Shown: positions 1 through 13,462, counted from the stretch's first letter. The stretch is 64,000 bases of DNA from Calendula officinalis (GCA_963853835.1 OY970822.1:20245058-20309057), one strand, 5' to 3'. Notes: a model not told the origin generated them from the sequence alone. Numbers and translations are program-made.

Positions 1-1602
1 GTGTTTTGTTTCTTGCTTGTCCAGCTGACTAGTTTTCCACCTAGCAGCTAACATCCTCCTGTGGTGCTCTTTCTATCCATATTGCAACATGCAAAGTCTG
101 AATCTGAATAGCCAATTAGATCAAACCCAGATTCTTTGGCATACCAAAGACCTAGGCTTGGAGTACCTTTGAGGTACCTCAAAATTCGCTTAGCAGCTAT
201 TAAATGAGATTCTCTAGGATCAGCTTGATACCTAGGACACATGCAAGTAGCAAACATAATGTCTGGTCTGCTAGCGGTGAGATAGAGTAAAGATCCAATG
301 ATTCAACTATAGAACGCGACATCAACTGATTTCCCAGTTGTGTCAGCATCTAGATTGTTTGGAGGAGCCATTGGAGTTTTCATAGATGATGATGAATTCA
401 TATCAAATTTCTTTAAAAAATCTTTGATATATTTTTCTTGATTTATAAAAATTCCATTTTTAGATTGCTTAACTTGTAAGCCAAGAAAATATGTTAATTC
501 ACCCATCATACTCATCTCATACTTTGTAGACATAAGTTTTGAAAAACGTCTACAAAGTTTTTCATCAGTAGCACCAAAAATTATGTCATCCACATAAATT
601 TGAACAAGAATGATATCACCTTTAATTTTGCGAATGAATAAGGTTTTATCAATCTTTCCCCTGGTGAAATCATTTGCTATGAGGAACGTGGAGAGTGTGT
701 CATACCATGCATCAGGAGCTTGTTTCAACCCATACAACGCCTTATCCAATTTAAACACATAGTCTAAATACTTAGGATTTTCAAACCCTGGTGGTTGCTT
801 AACATACACTTCCTCTTGCAGCTTTCCATTTAGAAATGCACTCTTTACGTCCATCTGAAAAACTGTGAAGTTCTTGTAAGCAGCATAGGCTAGAAATATT
901 CTAATAGCCTCAAGCCTAGCTACTGGAGCAAATGTTTCATCGAATTCGATTCCTTCCTCTTGTGTATATCCTTGAGCAACAAGTCTAGCCTTGTTGCGAA
1001 TAACAACACCTTCTTCATCCATCTTGTTCCTAAATACCCATTTAGTACCAATTATAGTCTTTCCAGCTGGTGGGGGCACCAACTGCCATACTTTGTTGAC
1101 CTCAAATTGGTTAAATTCTTCCTGCATCGCTTGAATCCAGCTTGGGTCTTCTAAAGCAGTTTTAATATTTTTCGGTTCTTCAGCTGCTAAGAAGCACGAC
1201 CATAAGCATAGATTGCACGATGCTTTACTTATTGTGACCACTCCTTGTTGTGGATCTCTAATGATTAGATCAATTGGATGTTCTGAGGTCCACTTAGATT
1301 GAGGAGCGGCTGTAGAAGAGGAAGATTCAGAAGAGTTGGATCCTTGTTGAGCGGCTGACTACTCAGCATGACGATTTACTTTATTTTGAACAAATCTTCT
1401 TGAAGTATGAAGAGGTGGCTTAGAGATAGCCTTTGATGATGCTCTAGCTGGTGGAATCTCTTGTTTAACAGCTGCAATATCTACAAGATATGTAGGAGCA
1501 TCATCGAATGTCTCATCTGATTCATTTATGGGAACATCAAAGAAGTCTAAAGCATCAGAAAATGCTTCAGCTGCGTCATCAGAAGATGGTTCAGCTGATC
1601 TC
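1..1602 (-). pseudogene. Copia pol C-terminal half: reverse transcriptase and RNase H (outer element)
   Basis: Read on the minus strand, this continues pol after the nested insertion. A linker rich in acidic and Ala/Ser residues (1359-1602) precedes the RT domain (303-1241). The RT shows KARLVAQGYTQ, the AFLNG motif, ALYGLKQAP and the catalytic YVDDIIFG. RNase H follows at 1-300, with the RYLKGT and YSDSDFA motifs. Stop codons lie at about 1359, at about 303 and, in RNase H, near position 50. The frame is therefore broken at least three times. The segment is truncated by the window edge. Confidence 0.92.
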
Positions 1603-1607
1603 TGAAA
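1603..1607. repeat. Left target-site duplication TGAAA of the nested copia element
   Basis: TGAAA immediately precedes the 5' LTR and is repeated directly after the 3' LTR at 9742-9746. A 5-bp duplication is the standard integrase footprint of LTR retrotransposons. Confidence 0.95.
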
Positions 1608-2329
1608 TGAAGGATTTATGTGCACAGATAAGTACACGTGTCACCGTGTCCAATGTTATAAGACACTAAAGGGTCACACCACTACACACCCAATAATGGA
1701 CAACCGAATAAAATAAGTTGTGTGATGTAATTAACTAGTCAAGTTAATTATAGAGAAGAGGATAAATAATAATAAGTTAATTATTATTTGTGAGGATGGT
1801 TAAATACTAGGTTAAGTATTTAACGGACAGTTAATTAATTGTTTATTAATTAACTAGTATAAAGTCCAATGGTTAAAAGTAACAAAAGAAGTTTAAGTTT
1901 CATTAAACTTCTAATTAAACTCTAAGGGCCTAAGTGCAAGGCCTAAACCTATAAATAGGAGGGCATGTCTAAGGCTTAGAGGTTACTCATTCACATTACA
2001 CAAAAACCCTAATACTTCCTCCTCTCCCTTCGGCCGAAACCAAACCCTAAAGGGTTTTCGGTTTCTTCGAGTTCGACGAACAACACACCAGAAGGTGTGT
2101 TTCGGTTTCGGGTTCGACACACACAAACACACACGAGTTCGTGTGTTACTTTGTTGGTACAACGCGGTCTTGCAGCGTGTCCAGGTGGTGTAGTAGATGT
2201 GGATCACTTCTTTAGCAACCTAAAGGTAATGTTCATCTTCTTCTTTTTCTCGTGATCTCAATGATTAGTAGAGATCCAGTAATGTGGTATTCAAGTTCTG
2301 CCATGTGAATACTACAAGGTTTTCCTACA
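1608..2329 (+). repeat. 5' LTR of the nested copia element
   Basis: 722 bp, starting TGAAGG and ending CCTACA. A TATA-like box (CCTATAAATAG) lies near 1949-1959, followed by a leader with AAACCCTAA motifs, consistent with LTR promoter activity. It matches the 3' LTR at 9020-9741 over its entire length. Confidence 0.95.
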
Positions 2330-2330
2330 G

Positions 2331-2342
2331 TGGTATCAGAGC
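2331..2342 (+). other. Primer binding site for initiator tRNA-Met
   Basis: TGGTATCAGAGC starts one base after the 5' LTR. This is the canonical complement of the plant initiator tRNA-Met 3' end used by most copia elements. Confidence 0.93.
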
Positions 2343-2508
2343 GATCTACTAATCTCAATGAGATTCGATGGAGTTTCTTTTCATCTAGAAAAGAACCCTA
2401 GAATTTTCGGCCAAGAATATTGTTCAAGTTTATGAACAATTGGTTTGAATAGGGTTCTAGATAAAAAGAAATTAGGCTTCTTTTTCTTTCCTTGTATTTC
2501 AAAATTTC

Positions 2509-2510
<2 letters not shown>

Positions 2511-2581
<71 letters not shown>
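2511..2581. repeat. (AT)n microsatellite
   Basis: A pure AT dinucleotide run of about 70 bp lies in the untranslated leader of the nested copia element. The leader (2343-4265) is AT-rich and otherwise has no open frame of note. Confidence 0.95.
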
Positions 2582-2584
<3 letters not shown>

Positions 2585-4265
2585 AAGTTTTTTTTTATCT
2601 TAGAAAGAAACCTAGTAAATTTAATCCAAGAACGTTGTTCAAGTTTATGAACAATTGGATTGAATAGGTTTCAAGATAAAAAGGAATTAGGTTTCTTTTT
2701 TTGTCTAGTAAAAACCCTAGAAAAATTGGTCCAAGTAATTGATTGACCAAGATATGGTGAATCAATGGACAAATTAGGCTTTAGACAAAATAAGGAAAGT
2801 TGTGTTATTATTAGTATTAGAATAACACGTTTATTTATTTGTTATTACTAGCATTGTTATAATTTTCGGTATTATTAAAATAAGGGAAGGGTTCGGTCGA
2901 ACCAAGCAAGACCGAGTTTCGGTCGAGCAAGGTTCGGATGAAGGGGCCGAACGGACGAACCGAACCGAGCCACGGTTCGGTTTTCGTTTAATCGATCCAG
3001 TTTTTTCCCTCGTTGTGTATTTGATCCAGTTTCGTTAACCCAAGGCTCAGTTTCGGGCACATAGGGTACACGGGATCAAATCGGATGTTAAAAAGTTTAC
3101 TTTTTTGACAAGTTTCATTATTTATTCGTTTATTATAATAATAAGTATTAACATTTAAAATAAACCTAATGATTTTAAACAGTTAGTTTAAGATCAAGAT
3201 AATTATGAAATTAAGGAGGAAATAAGAAACAAGTTTATGGGTAATTTAATAATTGTCAGTTTGGTAATTATTAATTATCAGTTTATTTACTTAATTAGAA
3301 TGACATAACCCAAAAGAAGTGATATTGTGTTTACTTTAAATGTTCGAATTATATTTTGTTATTTTCGGAAATTTTATAAAGTTTTATTTTAAATATACAA
3401 AACACAAAACCAAGTCTTTGGGGTTATGACATAGCAATTTTCCGAAATTGCAAGTATTATTTTAATTTTTCGTTTATTTATTATAACATAAAATAATAAG
3501 GTGGTGATTATAAACAGTTTTTTTAGAAAACCAAGATTTAATTAATAAGATGGTAATTATGAACAGTTTGTTTAGAAAACCAAGGTATAAATTAATAAGA
3601 TGGTGATTATAAACAGTTTGTTTACAAAACCAAGTTTTAAATTAATAATGGTAAAGTAAACAGTTTGTTTATAAACTAAGTTTTATGAAACAAATTAAAA
3701 GGTGGAATTTATAAACAGTTAGTTTATAAAAACCAAGTAATTAAAAACTGGCTAACTTTTCGAACAAAGGAAAATCCTTTTTAGAAAATCTTAGATCAAA
3801 GTGCAACCCATCTAATGGAACACCTCACTTGTTCAACGATATTCACATTGTAAGGAGAAAGAACCTTAGATGTGGATTCAAATCATTGCGAGTGTTAGGG
3901 TGCGTAGGGTCTTGTGATAATCGGGAGTCCCGACGCAAGGCATCGCACTGTCTTAGATGGTACGATCTATTTTGGTGATAATCGGGAGTCCTGGCCCAAA
4001 ATGCACTAGAGGGATTAAAAAAAACATGTACAAGTTTGTTGTTCAACTTGATATCCCGAGGATCTAGGAATCGTTTCTAGTCTAGAGGCGATCGGTATGG
4101 CTATAACTACCAGAAATAGAGTGGCTCTAATGGGAAGTGCCCAAACCTTGCATTAGAGGGCGTGAAATATGGGTCCTAGTCTAACTATTATTATTAAAAG
4201 GTAATAATATTAGAAGTTATTTATTTTATCTAATCTTACTAACCGTTTGTTTGTTTTTCTTATAG

Positions 4266-7200
4266 ATGTCTGTACTGTCAGAAATTCCGTTTTATTCACC
4301 GATCGAATCGCGAAAGTTCATTACTGGAAAATGGAAGCTTACAGGTCCAAACTACAAAGTTTGGAGGGTGCATTTTTAGGAGTTACCTAAAAGCACAGAA
4401 TCTACTGTACGTGATAGACGAGGCGCCCAAGGGACAACCAGGGCAAGATGCCCAGGATGATGAGCTTGACGCTTATTATCAGTATCTGGCAAATGAATCA
4501 CAAGTTATGTCGATTCTTATTCTTACTTCATTATCAGAGGTTACTGATAATCTACGTAAGAAACCATGCTATGAGTTTGTCCAGTATCTTGAGGAGACGT
4601 TTAAAGATAGTACTGAAGATAGCAAGCAATTCATTTTGAAAGAAATCATTTCATCAAAAATTACAGATGATCAACCACTGAGTGACCACCTTATCAACAT
4701 AAGGAGGTTACTAGATTCTCTCACCCTAGTTACTGGCACATCAAACGAGCATGAACAAGTCTTGTTCTTGTTTGGATCTCTCACTCAGTACTATCAGGAC
4801 AAGGTAGTACGTATGATCGGGAATTTTGATTTGAGTGTCGCAGGTCTACACGAGAATCTCTGGTGTATACGCGATGTTCAAAGGCTGGAGGAAGAATCTC
4901 TCCCCGAGATTCAGCAGGATGAGTTCTATGATTGGTTGAATGACTTTGCTGATTTGTGTTGCCCAACTTGTGGCAGTAAGGATATTTGCGAGCACACGTC
5001 GGACGTGGGGCTGTTGGACGCTGACTTTGTCAGCGATTCAGGTATCTTTATGATTGATTGTCTCCTTACTTCTAGTGAATCCTGGGTATTGGATACCGGA
5101 TGTGGTCATCACATTTGCAATCATTTGCAGGGATTTAAGAAGAACGGGAGGCTGGGACGAGGGGATGTTGAACTACGAGTAGGCGAAGGTTCCAAGGTTG
5201 GAGCTGAAGCCGTAGGAACATATCTTCTGAAGTTGCCTTCATGAAGAGTCTTGGAACTTAAAGATTGTTATTATGTTCCTAGACTTGTTAAGAATGTTAT
5301 TTCTTTTGATTTACTTATAGACAGTGGTTTTTATTATGAGTTTTATGGAAAAACAATTTCGTGTTTAAAAGATGACATTTTATATTTTAACGCAAATTCT
5401 CATAATGGTCTATACACGTTAAATCTAAATAACATAGAACGAGACGTTTATCATATAAGTAAAAGATCCAAGAGTAACTTGAATCAAACTTATCTTTGGC
5501 ATTGTCGTTTATGTCATATAAGCGAGACTCGCATTAAGAAGCTCCACGATGATGGAATTCTAGAGCCATTTGATTTGGAATCATATGCAATATGCGAAGC
5601 TTGTTTATCTGGCAAGATGACAAAAGACCCTTTCAACCACTACAATGAAAGGGCGGGCGAGTTGTTAGGGATAATACACACAGATGTGTGTGGACCCTTT
5701 ACTCCAGAAGCTAGAGGAGGATACCGCTACTTCATTACCTTTACTGACGACTTCAGTAGGTATGGTTATGTCTTTCTTATGAGACTAAAGTCTGAGAGCT
5801 TTGACAAGTTCAAAGAATATCAGAGGGAAGTAGAAAACCAACTAGGCAAGAAAATTAAGTCACTTCGGTCTGACCGAGGAGGCGAATATTTGAGCCAAGA
5901 GTTCGACGATCATTTGAAGGAATGTGGGATTGTTTTACAACTCACACCTCCGTATACATCTCAGATGAATGGCGTATCAGAAAGGAGGAATCGCACCTTG
6001 TTAGACATGGTACGTTCAATGATGTGTCGCGCCCCACTACCACTATCATTTTGGGGACATGCACTCGAGACTGCAGCATTCACACTGAATAGGGTTCCGA
6101 CCAAGTCGGTAGAAAAGACTCCGTTCGAGCACTGGACGGGGAGAAAACCTAAGTTATCTTTTCTCAAGATTTGGGGTTGTGAAGCATTCGTTAGACGTAA
6201 CTTCACAGACAAACTAAACCCCAAGTCAGATAAGTGTATCTTCGTTGGATATCCAAGGGAAACCTTAGGATACTATTTCTATCATCAAGAAGACAACAAA
6301 GTTTTTGTTGCTCGGAAAGGTGTCTTCTTGGAGGAGAAGTTTCTAGGAACTGAAACTCCAAGAAAAGAAATAGAGCTTCAAGAAATTGAAGAGAACGAAA
6401 ATCCACCGACGACTTCAGTCGAACCAGTAGTTCAACAAAGAATTGTTGAATCCCAACCAGACCCACCGGTTGAGGAAGAAGAGACACGCAATCCGCGTAG
6501 GTCCAGTTGACCATGCCAAGAACCAGATAGGTATTGGATTCATGATCGATGAAGATGATAGAAGTCTACTAGAACCATTAACCTACAGCGAAGCTGCTAA
6601 CGGCATAGAGTCTGAAACATGGCTTGAGGCTATGCAAGCAGATATGCAATCCATGTATGACAACCAAGTTTGGGTGTTATCAGACTTGCCACCACAGTCT
6701 CGTGCTGTTGGATGCAAGTGGGTTTTCAAGAAGAAAACCGACATGGATGGGAAAGTACATACTTACAAAGCACGACTCGTTGCGAAGGGTTTCACGCAAA
6801 CACATGGTGTGGATTATTCTGAAACCTACTCGCCAGTCGCCATGCTTAAGTCTATTAGAATTCTTATGGCCATATCAGCATATTACGACTATGAGATATG
6901 GCAGATGGATGTTAAAACCGCCTTCCTTAATGGGGAGTTGAATGAGGACGTATTCATGATACAACCGGATGGTTTTACTGATCCAAAGAATCCCAATAAA
7001 GTATGTAAATTGCTAAAATCCATATATGGATTGAAGCAAGCATCTAGAAGTTAGAACTTACACTTTGACAAAAGAATCAAAGAATTTGGTCTTGTCAAGA
7101 GTGAGTTCGAGGCGTGTGTCTATACAAAATTCAGTGGGAGCGTAGTAATCTTCCTAGTCTTGTATGTCGATGACATACTGCTTATAGGAAACGATATACC

Positions 7201-8147
7201 AGCATTACAAGGAGTAAAATCCTGGTTAGGTAAATGTTTTCAGATGAAAGACTTGGGAGAAGCCGCATTTATACTAGGTATAAAGATCTATAAGGATAGA
7301 TCTAGGCGGCTTATTGGACTTAGTCAAAGTACATACATTGACAAAGTACTGAAGATATTCAGTATGAGTGATTCCAAGAGAGGAATCATTCCGATGTCAC
7401 ATGGCATTACACTGAGCAAAGCTCAGAGTCCCACATCTAGCAAGGAAATAGCTAGGATGAGTTTGGTACCATATGCTTCGGCAATTGGATCAATCATGTA
7501 TGCCATGTTATGTACTAGGCCCGATATTGCTTACTCCATAAGTCTCACGAGCAGATATCAAAAGAACCCTGGTGAACCCCATTGGGTGGCTGTCAAGAAC
7601 ATTCTCAAGTATTTGAGAAGGAGGAAAGAAATGTTCTTGGTCTTTGGTGGAGGAATTGCGTGTAACTGGTTACACAGATGCAATCTTCCAAACCGACAGA
7701 GATGATTACAAATCTCAATCGGGATTTGTCTTCACGCTAAACGGAGAAGCTATATCTTGGAAGAGTCAGAAACAAGATACGATAGCATATTCGACTACAG
7801 AGGCTGAGTACATTGCCGCAAATGATGCTGGGAAAGAAGCCATGTGGCTTAAGAATTTTATCGGGGATCTTAGAGTTATTGCCAGTATCTCTAGACCCAT
7901 CGAAATATTCTGTGATAACAGTGGGGCAATAGCGCAAGCTGTTGAACCAAGAGAGCATCAAAAGACCAGGCATGTACGCAGGAAATATCACCTCATACGC
8001 GAGTATGTTAGAGAGGGTGATATTACAATTAAGAAAATACCAACGGATGACAACGTCGCTGACCCGTTGACAAAACCACTAGTTGGACCAAAGTATGAGA
8101 AACATGCGCACGCTATAGGCATGCAGTACCTAAATATTGGTAGCTAG
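4266..8147 (+). pseudogene. Degenerate copia gag-pol of the nested element
   Basis: Translation starts at ATG 4266. An extra T near 4375 shifts the frame and brings in a stop at 4377. The gag then continues at about 4380-5241 and includes the protease-like region SWVLDTGCGHHIC. A TGA at 5242-5244 interrupts just before a GAG-pre-integrase domain (LWHCRLCHI). The integrase core (5640-6050) shows HTDVCGPF, SDRGGEY and MNGVSERRN. A frameshift lies near 6500. RT (6580-7260) has KARLVAKGFTQ, TAFLNGEL and YVDDILLIG, and is broken by TAG at 7052-7054 where Trp is expected. A further frameshift near 7650-7690 precedes RNase H (SQSGFVF, STTEAEY), which ends at 8147. At least two stops and three frameshifts rule out a functional polyprotein. 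Confidence 0.93.
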
Positions 8148-9009
8148 AATTTTTTATTATATTCATAGACATGTTTGAAATCGATACATTATGTAATAAC
8201 ATTTCGTGGGATTGAAATAGAAAGTTTTACGTAATATTTTCACACTGTCTATTCTTAACATGTTTTAAACCTATCCTTGATACACAAAGTTTTTGAGTAT
8301 CTAAATTGTCTGTGATTGCTTGAATTTAGTGGGAGCTAGATTCAAGAGTTAATACCAATATGAATATTTATCTATTTCATAGTTATTGAATAGAGAAACA
8401 AGGGTTGTTAAAATAAATATTCATAGATGTTTACAAAGTTTGCTAAACATTAGACGTGACCAAAAGATCGATATTACTTCATGGAGCCCAAGCATGAGTA
8501 ATTTCGAGTAGATGTCCTCTGACCTGAGACGTTTTGGTTTGAGACACGATGACTTCTGATCTTTAGCATTTATCTACCGTCACACCGTAAAAGGGTGATC
8601 ATAAGGAACTTGACTATGACAGCGGAAGTCATGGGCAAGATAACGCAAATGTCAAGATGGAATTTGCACCTTTTTTAACTATAAGATATATTTCATGGCC
8701 GCTCGACGATTAAGACTACTGAAATACGTGGCCGCGCTCGGAGAATGATTAGATCATTTGGTAATCCGTTACTGCAGAAAGTCGAAATCAGAGTCGAGAA
8801 AATTCGAGTATATAGAACAATATCCCTGCTCCATGTCTATTACTCAAATTAAGAAATATCATGATGCGAAAAGAAAATCTGTTAGTGTTATTCATTTTAA
8901 TGAATATTATCTCTGGATGTAAGAGTTCTTATGACCTGGTTATCCTAAATGTCTGGCTAGGGACCGCTTTAGGCCAACGATGATCAGAAAGTGTTTCTTA
9001 ACTTGCACA

Positions 9010-9019
9010 AGTGGGAGTC
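9010..9019 (+). other. Polypurine tract of the nested copia element
   Basis: AAGTGGGAGT abuts the 3' LTR and serves as the plus-strand primer site in this element class. The 870 bases between RNase H and this tract (8148-9009) contain no open frame and look like 3' untranslated sequence. Confidence 0.85.
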
Positions 9020-9741
9020 TGAAGGATTTATGTGCACAGATAAGTACACGTGTCATTATGTCCAATGTTATAAGACAATAAAGGGTCACACCACTACACA
9101 CCCAATAATGGACAACCGAATAAAGTAAGTTGTGTGATGTAATTAACTAGTCAAGTTAATTATAGAGAAGATGATAAATAATAATAAGTTAATTATTATT
9201 TGTGAGGATGGTTAAATACCAGGTTAAGTATTTAACGGACAGTTAATTAATTGTTTATTAATTAACTAGTATAAAGTCCAAGGGTTAAAAGTAATAAAAG
9301 GAGTTTAAGTTTCATTAAACTTCTAATTAAACTCTAAGGGCCTAAGTGCAAGGCCTAAACCTATAAATAGGAGGGCATGTCTAAGGCTTAGAGGTTACTC
9401 ATTCACATTACACAAAAACCCTAATACTTCCTCCTCTCCCTTTGGCCGAAACCAAACCCTAAAGGGTTTTCAGTTTCTTCGAGTTCGACGAACAACACAC
9501 CCGAAGGTGTGTTTCGGTTTCGGGTTCGACACACACAAACACACACGAGTTCGTGTGTTACTTTGTTGGTACAACGCGGTCTTGCAGCGTGTCCAGGTGG
9601 TGCAGTAGAGGTGGATCACTTCTTTAGCAATCTAAAGGTAATGTTCATCTTCTTCTTTTTCTCGTGATCTCATTGATTAGTAGAGATCCAGTAATGTGGT
9701 ATTCAAGTTCCGCCATGTGAATACTACAAGGTTTTCCTACA
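9020..9741 (+). repeat. 3' LTR of the nested copia element
   Basis: 722 bp, TG...CA, same length as the 5' LTR, with about 18 mismatches (about 12 transitions and 6 transversions by eye). It is followed at 9742-9746 by the TGAAA target duplication. Confidence 0.95.
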
Positions 9742-9746
9742 TGAAA

Positions 9747-11101
9747 TGCATCAGATGAGTCAGCAGAGGTGGGATTTAAGGCCTTTGAGTGTTCTTCAAA
9801 AGTAACATTTATGGACTCTTCCAAAGTTTGTCTTCTTTTGTTGGAGACTCTGTATGCCTTGGATGTAGTGGAGTATCCCAAGAAAATGGCTTCATCAGCT
9901 TCAGAATCAAACTTGCTTAGCTGATCTTGTGTGTTTAACACAAAACACACACACACCCAAACACGTGAAAGAAACCGATGAAAGGTTTCCTTTGACGAAA
10001 TATCTCATAAGAACTTTTCTTGTGTCTTTTCACGTAGAGAGACCTGTTTTGAGTAAAACACGCTGTGTTAACGGCTTCTGCCCAAAATTGCTTAGGCATG
10101 TTCGACTCAGCAAGCATTGTTCTTGCAGCTTCTATTAGGGTTATGTTTCTTCTTTCAACAACACCATTTTGTTGAGGTGTTCTAGCAGCTGAGAAATTTT
10201 GGGAGATCCCAACATCTGAACAGAAGTCTTCCAAAGTCTTGTTTCTGAATTCAGTACCATTGTCTGATCTCAGCATCTTGACTCTAGACCCGTTTAGAAG
10301 TTCCATCCTTTTGATGAACTTGATAATTTCATCAGCTGCGTCACTCTTATGACGAAGAAATATGACCCAAGTATATCGCGAATATTCATCAACGATAACA
10401 AGCGTATACTTCTTTCCACCTAAACTTTATGTACACATAGGACCAAAGAGATCCATATGGAGCATGTGAAGGCAGCTATCGATGGAAAAACATTGCTTTG
10501 ATTTGAAAGAGCTTTTATGTTGTTTACCCTGTTCACAAGCTGAAGAAAGCTTATCTTTTTCATACTTGATTTGTGGTAGACCATTCACCAGCTGACCTCG
10601 AGCCCGCTTCGATATGTTTTTGAAGTTTAGGTGAGACAGTCTTTTATGCCACAACTAATTTAGCTCTTCAGTATAATGAGAGAATAGACAAACTTCTTGA
10701 TTTTGAGGATTCATGTCAAGTGTATAAACATTCTTGGTTCTTGGAGCAATTAATACAACTTTTCCACTTTTATCTGTCACCGTTCCTCTGTAATCATTAA
10801 TGTTCACTGAGATCTTTGCATCACAAAGTTGGCTAATGCTGATTAAATTATGTTTCAGCCCATTCACATAACCAATTCTTGTGATTTTTACGGATCCATT
10901 AGAAATGGTTCCATAACCTTTAGTTGAGCCTCTACCATTATCACCAAAAATTACTGGAGGACCAACACAAACTTCAAACTCTTCCAGCAGGGATTTGTAT
11001 CCAGTCATATGTCTCGAGCAACCACTGTCTAAGTACCAGACATGTTTGCTTTCATCACCCTGCACATAGATTAAAAGAGTTAGTTCTTTTTGGGAACGCA
11101 C
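9747..11101 (-). pseudogene. Copia pol N-terminal half: protease, GAG-pre-integrase and integrase (outer element)
   Basis: Reading from 11101 leftward, the protease motif is WYLDSGCSRHMTG (near 11035-10995). A TAG stop at 10655 separates it from the pre-integrase motif LWHKRLSHLNF. The integrase core includes HMDLFGP, LRSDNGTEF and PQQNGVVERRN, which carry the D, D and E catalytic positions. Frameshifts lie near 10310-10430 and 9940, with a stop near 9930. The reading continues through the target duplication into the part at 1-1602, which shows that the two halves were once one gene. Confidence 0.92.
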
Positions 11102-11163
11102 ACTTATGTGGGTCCTTGTGACTTCCCGCTGGAACTCACAGAGGTTGGTTTTTCAGAAGGCTC

Positions 11164-13462
11164 TCATGCTGAGGTTGGGGAAGGTCTCAGGCATGTGCTG
11201 TCACATTCACTTACCATATGCCCACGATCTCCACACTTGTAGCATTTTCTATTTCTTTGAAGTGGGGTAGAGGGCGAGGCATCAGGTTTGGGAACTGGAC
11301 CCAAAATCCCTTTCATTTTCTGATTATCAGAGATAGTCAGAGTTTGAACTAGTGATGTCAGCTTGCTGACCTTTCCTTTCAGCCATTTGACAGACACAGC
11401 TGAAGAAGGATTTAGAGTGTTTTTAGAGACACTCTTACCTTTGTTCTTTGCAGCTCGAGTACGAACCCCAACTGGCTCACCCTTGGAGGGTGTAAGAACA
11501 GTTTTCTTTCCTGCTGTTTTGCTAGTCTTCTGCTGAGGTCTAGCAGAGGAAACAACTGGTGCTGAACCCAAGAGAGATTTTCTTGGTTCAACAATTACTA
11601 CAGTGGGTGTCCTAACTACCATGGCAGAGGAGTCAACTGATGACTCTTCACCAGTAGCTTCAGAAGGATCTTCTGAGGACATCTTAGTAGCAAAGGTTTT
11701 GGTAGACCTAACAAAGGAGCCAAAAACCAACTCTTCAGCTGGCATAGAGGCATCAGCTGACGAGTAGTACAGATCATCTGTATTGCTGTCAGGTACAGCG
11801 GCTGCAGCAAGGAAATCTTCTCCTAGTACAGCTTGAACTTGACTAGGAATTTGTGAGTTAACACATTCACTCACACGTTTGGATGAACAGGACCAAGATT
11901 CACAAATCTTTTTAATTGCTTCAAGTTCTTTAACTTTCTCAATAAGATCATGTTGAAGAACTGAGTTTATAAATTTCGTTTCAGAAAGTTCTTCTTTTAA
12001 AGTTTTGTGATCAATTAATCGTTCTTTTAAAAATGCATTTTCACGAAGAATAGCACTATGTTTATCCAAACATTCACCTTTCAGCTGATCAATGAAGTGC
12101 AAGTCACAAATAATAGAATCAATAATATCTTTGGCTTTAGTAGCCTCAACAGAGATTAGATAGGTTACCTTTTTATGAACTATGTTGACCCATTGATAAG
12201 AACTAGCATCATCAGCTGTAATACTTTCATCATCATCAGCACGAGCCATCAAACACATTGTGGCCATTGGTTCATCATCAGCGGATGAGGTGTCACCTGA
12301 GTCAGCCCAGTCATGAGTTTCAGCTACTAGACCCTTGTCAGCAACTTTGTCTTCAAATTCCTTCTTTTCTTCTAGGATCTTTTTGGTGAAGGATTGTAGC
12401 TTTTTATATTTTTTTTTCAATGGACTCACCAGTTGAAGATGATGAACTTGCTTTCTTCTGTTTGCAGTCGTTAGCATAGTGTCCCTTCTTGTTACAGTTG
12501 TATCATGTTATCTCAGAGATGCCAGGTGTACTTCCAGAGAGTCTGGAAGAAGCAGCTGACGATATAGATCTGCTACTTGAGCCTTTAGCTGAGGAGCCAG
12601 ATTTGCCTTTAAAGAATTTTCTGTTTTTGACAAGTAAGGCAAGCTCAGATATAAGGGCATCATTGTCTTCGTCTTCATCGACCTCTTCGATGCTGACTTC
12701 AGGCATGTTGAACAAACCAACAGCTGAAGTGTTGTCAGCTTCATCATCTGAAAGTGGATATTCAATTCTGCCGGGTTTGTTTAGAGAAACAAGAGCGGTT
12801 GAAGATCCAGCGGGACTCACTTTAGAGTCCATTGAGAGAGAGGAAAGAGTATAATCTTTTAAGGTAGGAGATGTAATCATGCAAGTTATGATGGTAGCCC
12901 ATTTAGAGGGTAAGGCTGCCATAAACTTACACATTTTGGACATATCGTCCTTATCAACTCCATGAGACTTCAGCTCGTTTAACAGAATGTTGTAACGATT
13001 GAAAGTTTGAGCTATTGTCTCACTAGGCTTGGCTTTAAACAGCTCGTAGTCATGGATGAGCATGTTTTTGTTATGTTCACGCACAACAGATGTGCCTTCA
13101 TAAACTTCAGCTAGCCTGTCCCACATCTCTTTAACTGAGTCACAAAATTGTATATTGTGATACAGTTCATCACCAACTGCTCGAAAAAGCATATCCCTTC
13201 CCTTATTCTCAAGATGAACAAGTCGTTTTTCAGCGTCCGTCCATTGAGCTTCAGATTTAACAATGTAATGTTCTGGTATTTCAGGAGTACCAGGAATGAG
13301 GGTTTTAGGGATGTATTTTCCAATCGTGAATTTATCTTGAAGTTTTGGGTGATAGGTAACCGTGTGGGATAACATGCGAGTTTTCCACATGGGATAGTTG
13401 GTTTGGGTGAGTTTGGGAGGTTTTCCAGATGATGGAAGATCGGAAGATGTAGGTTCAGCCAT
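11164..13462 (-). pseudogene. Copia gag of the outer element, long SIRE-like form
   Basis: Gag starts at the minus-strand ATG 13462-13460 (MAEPTSS). A UBN2-type capsid domain follows (LVHLENKGRDML, EMWDRLAEVYEGT, LNELKSHGVD). The first CCHC zinc knuckle would read C-YN-C-NKKG-H-YAND-C, but its first Cys codon is a TGA stop at 12503-12505. A frameshift in a poly-T run near 12410-12420 follows. The protein then continues through a coiled-coil and Ser-rich segment (12380-11300) to a second knuckle, CYKCGDRGHMVSEC, near 11240-11200, and stops at 11164. The large gag with two knuckles is unusual for copia and points to the SIRE/Maximus group (inference). Confidence 0.88.

Larger units (their letters stand above)
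1608..9741 (+). mobile_element. Nested Ty1/copia LTR retrotransposon, structurally complete, coding-defective
   Basis: This is an 8134-bp element with two 722-bp LTRs (1608-2329 and 9020-9741). It has a tRNA-iMet primer binding site at 2331, a gag-pol region at 4266-8147, a polypurine tract at 9010-9019 and 5-bp TGAAA target duplications. Both LTRs begin TG and end CA. By eye the LTRs differ at about 18 of 722 positions (about 97.5% identity), so the insertion is fairly young. Despite that, gag-pol carries several disabling lesions, so it may have been inserted as a defective copy mobilised in trans, or have decayed quickly. It lies in the pol gene of another copia element in the opposite orientation. 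Confidence 0.96.
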
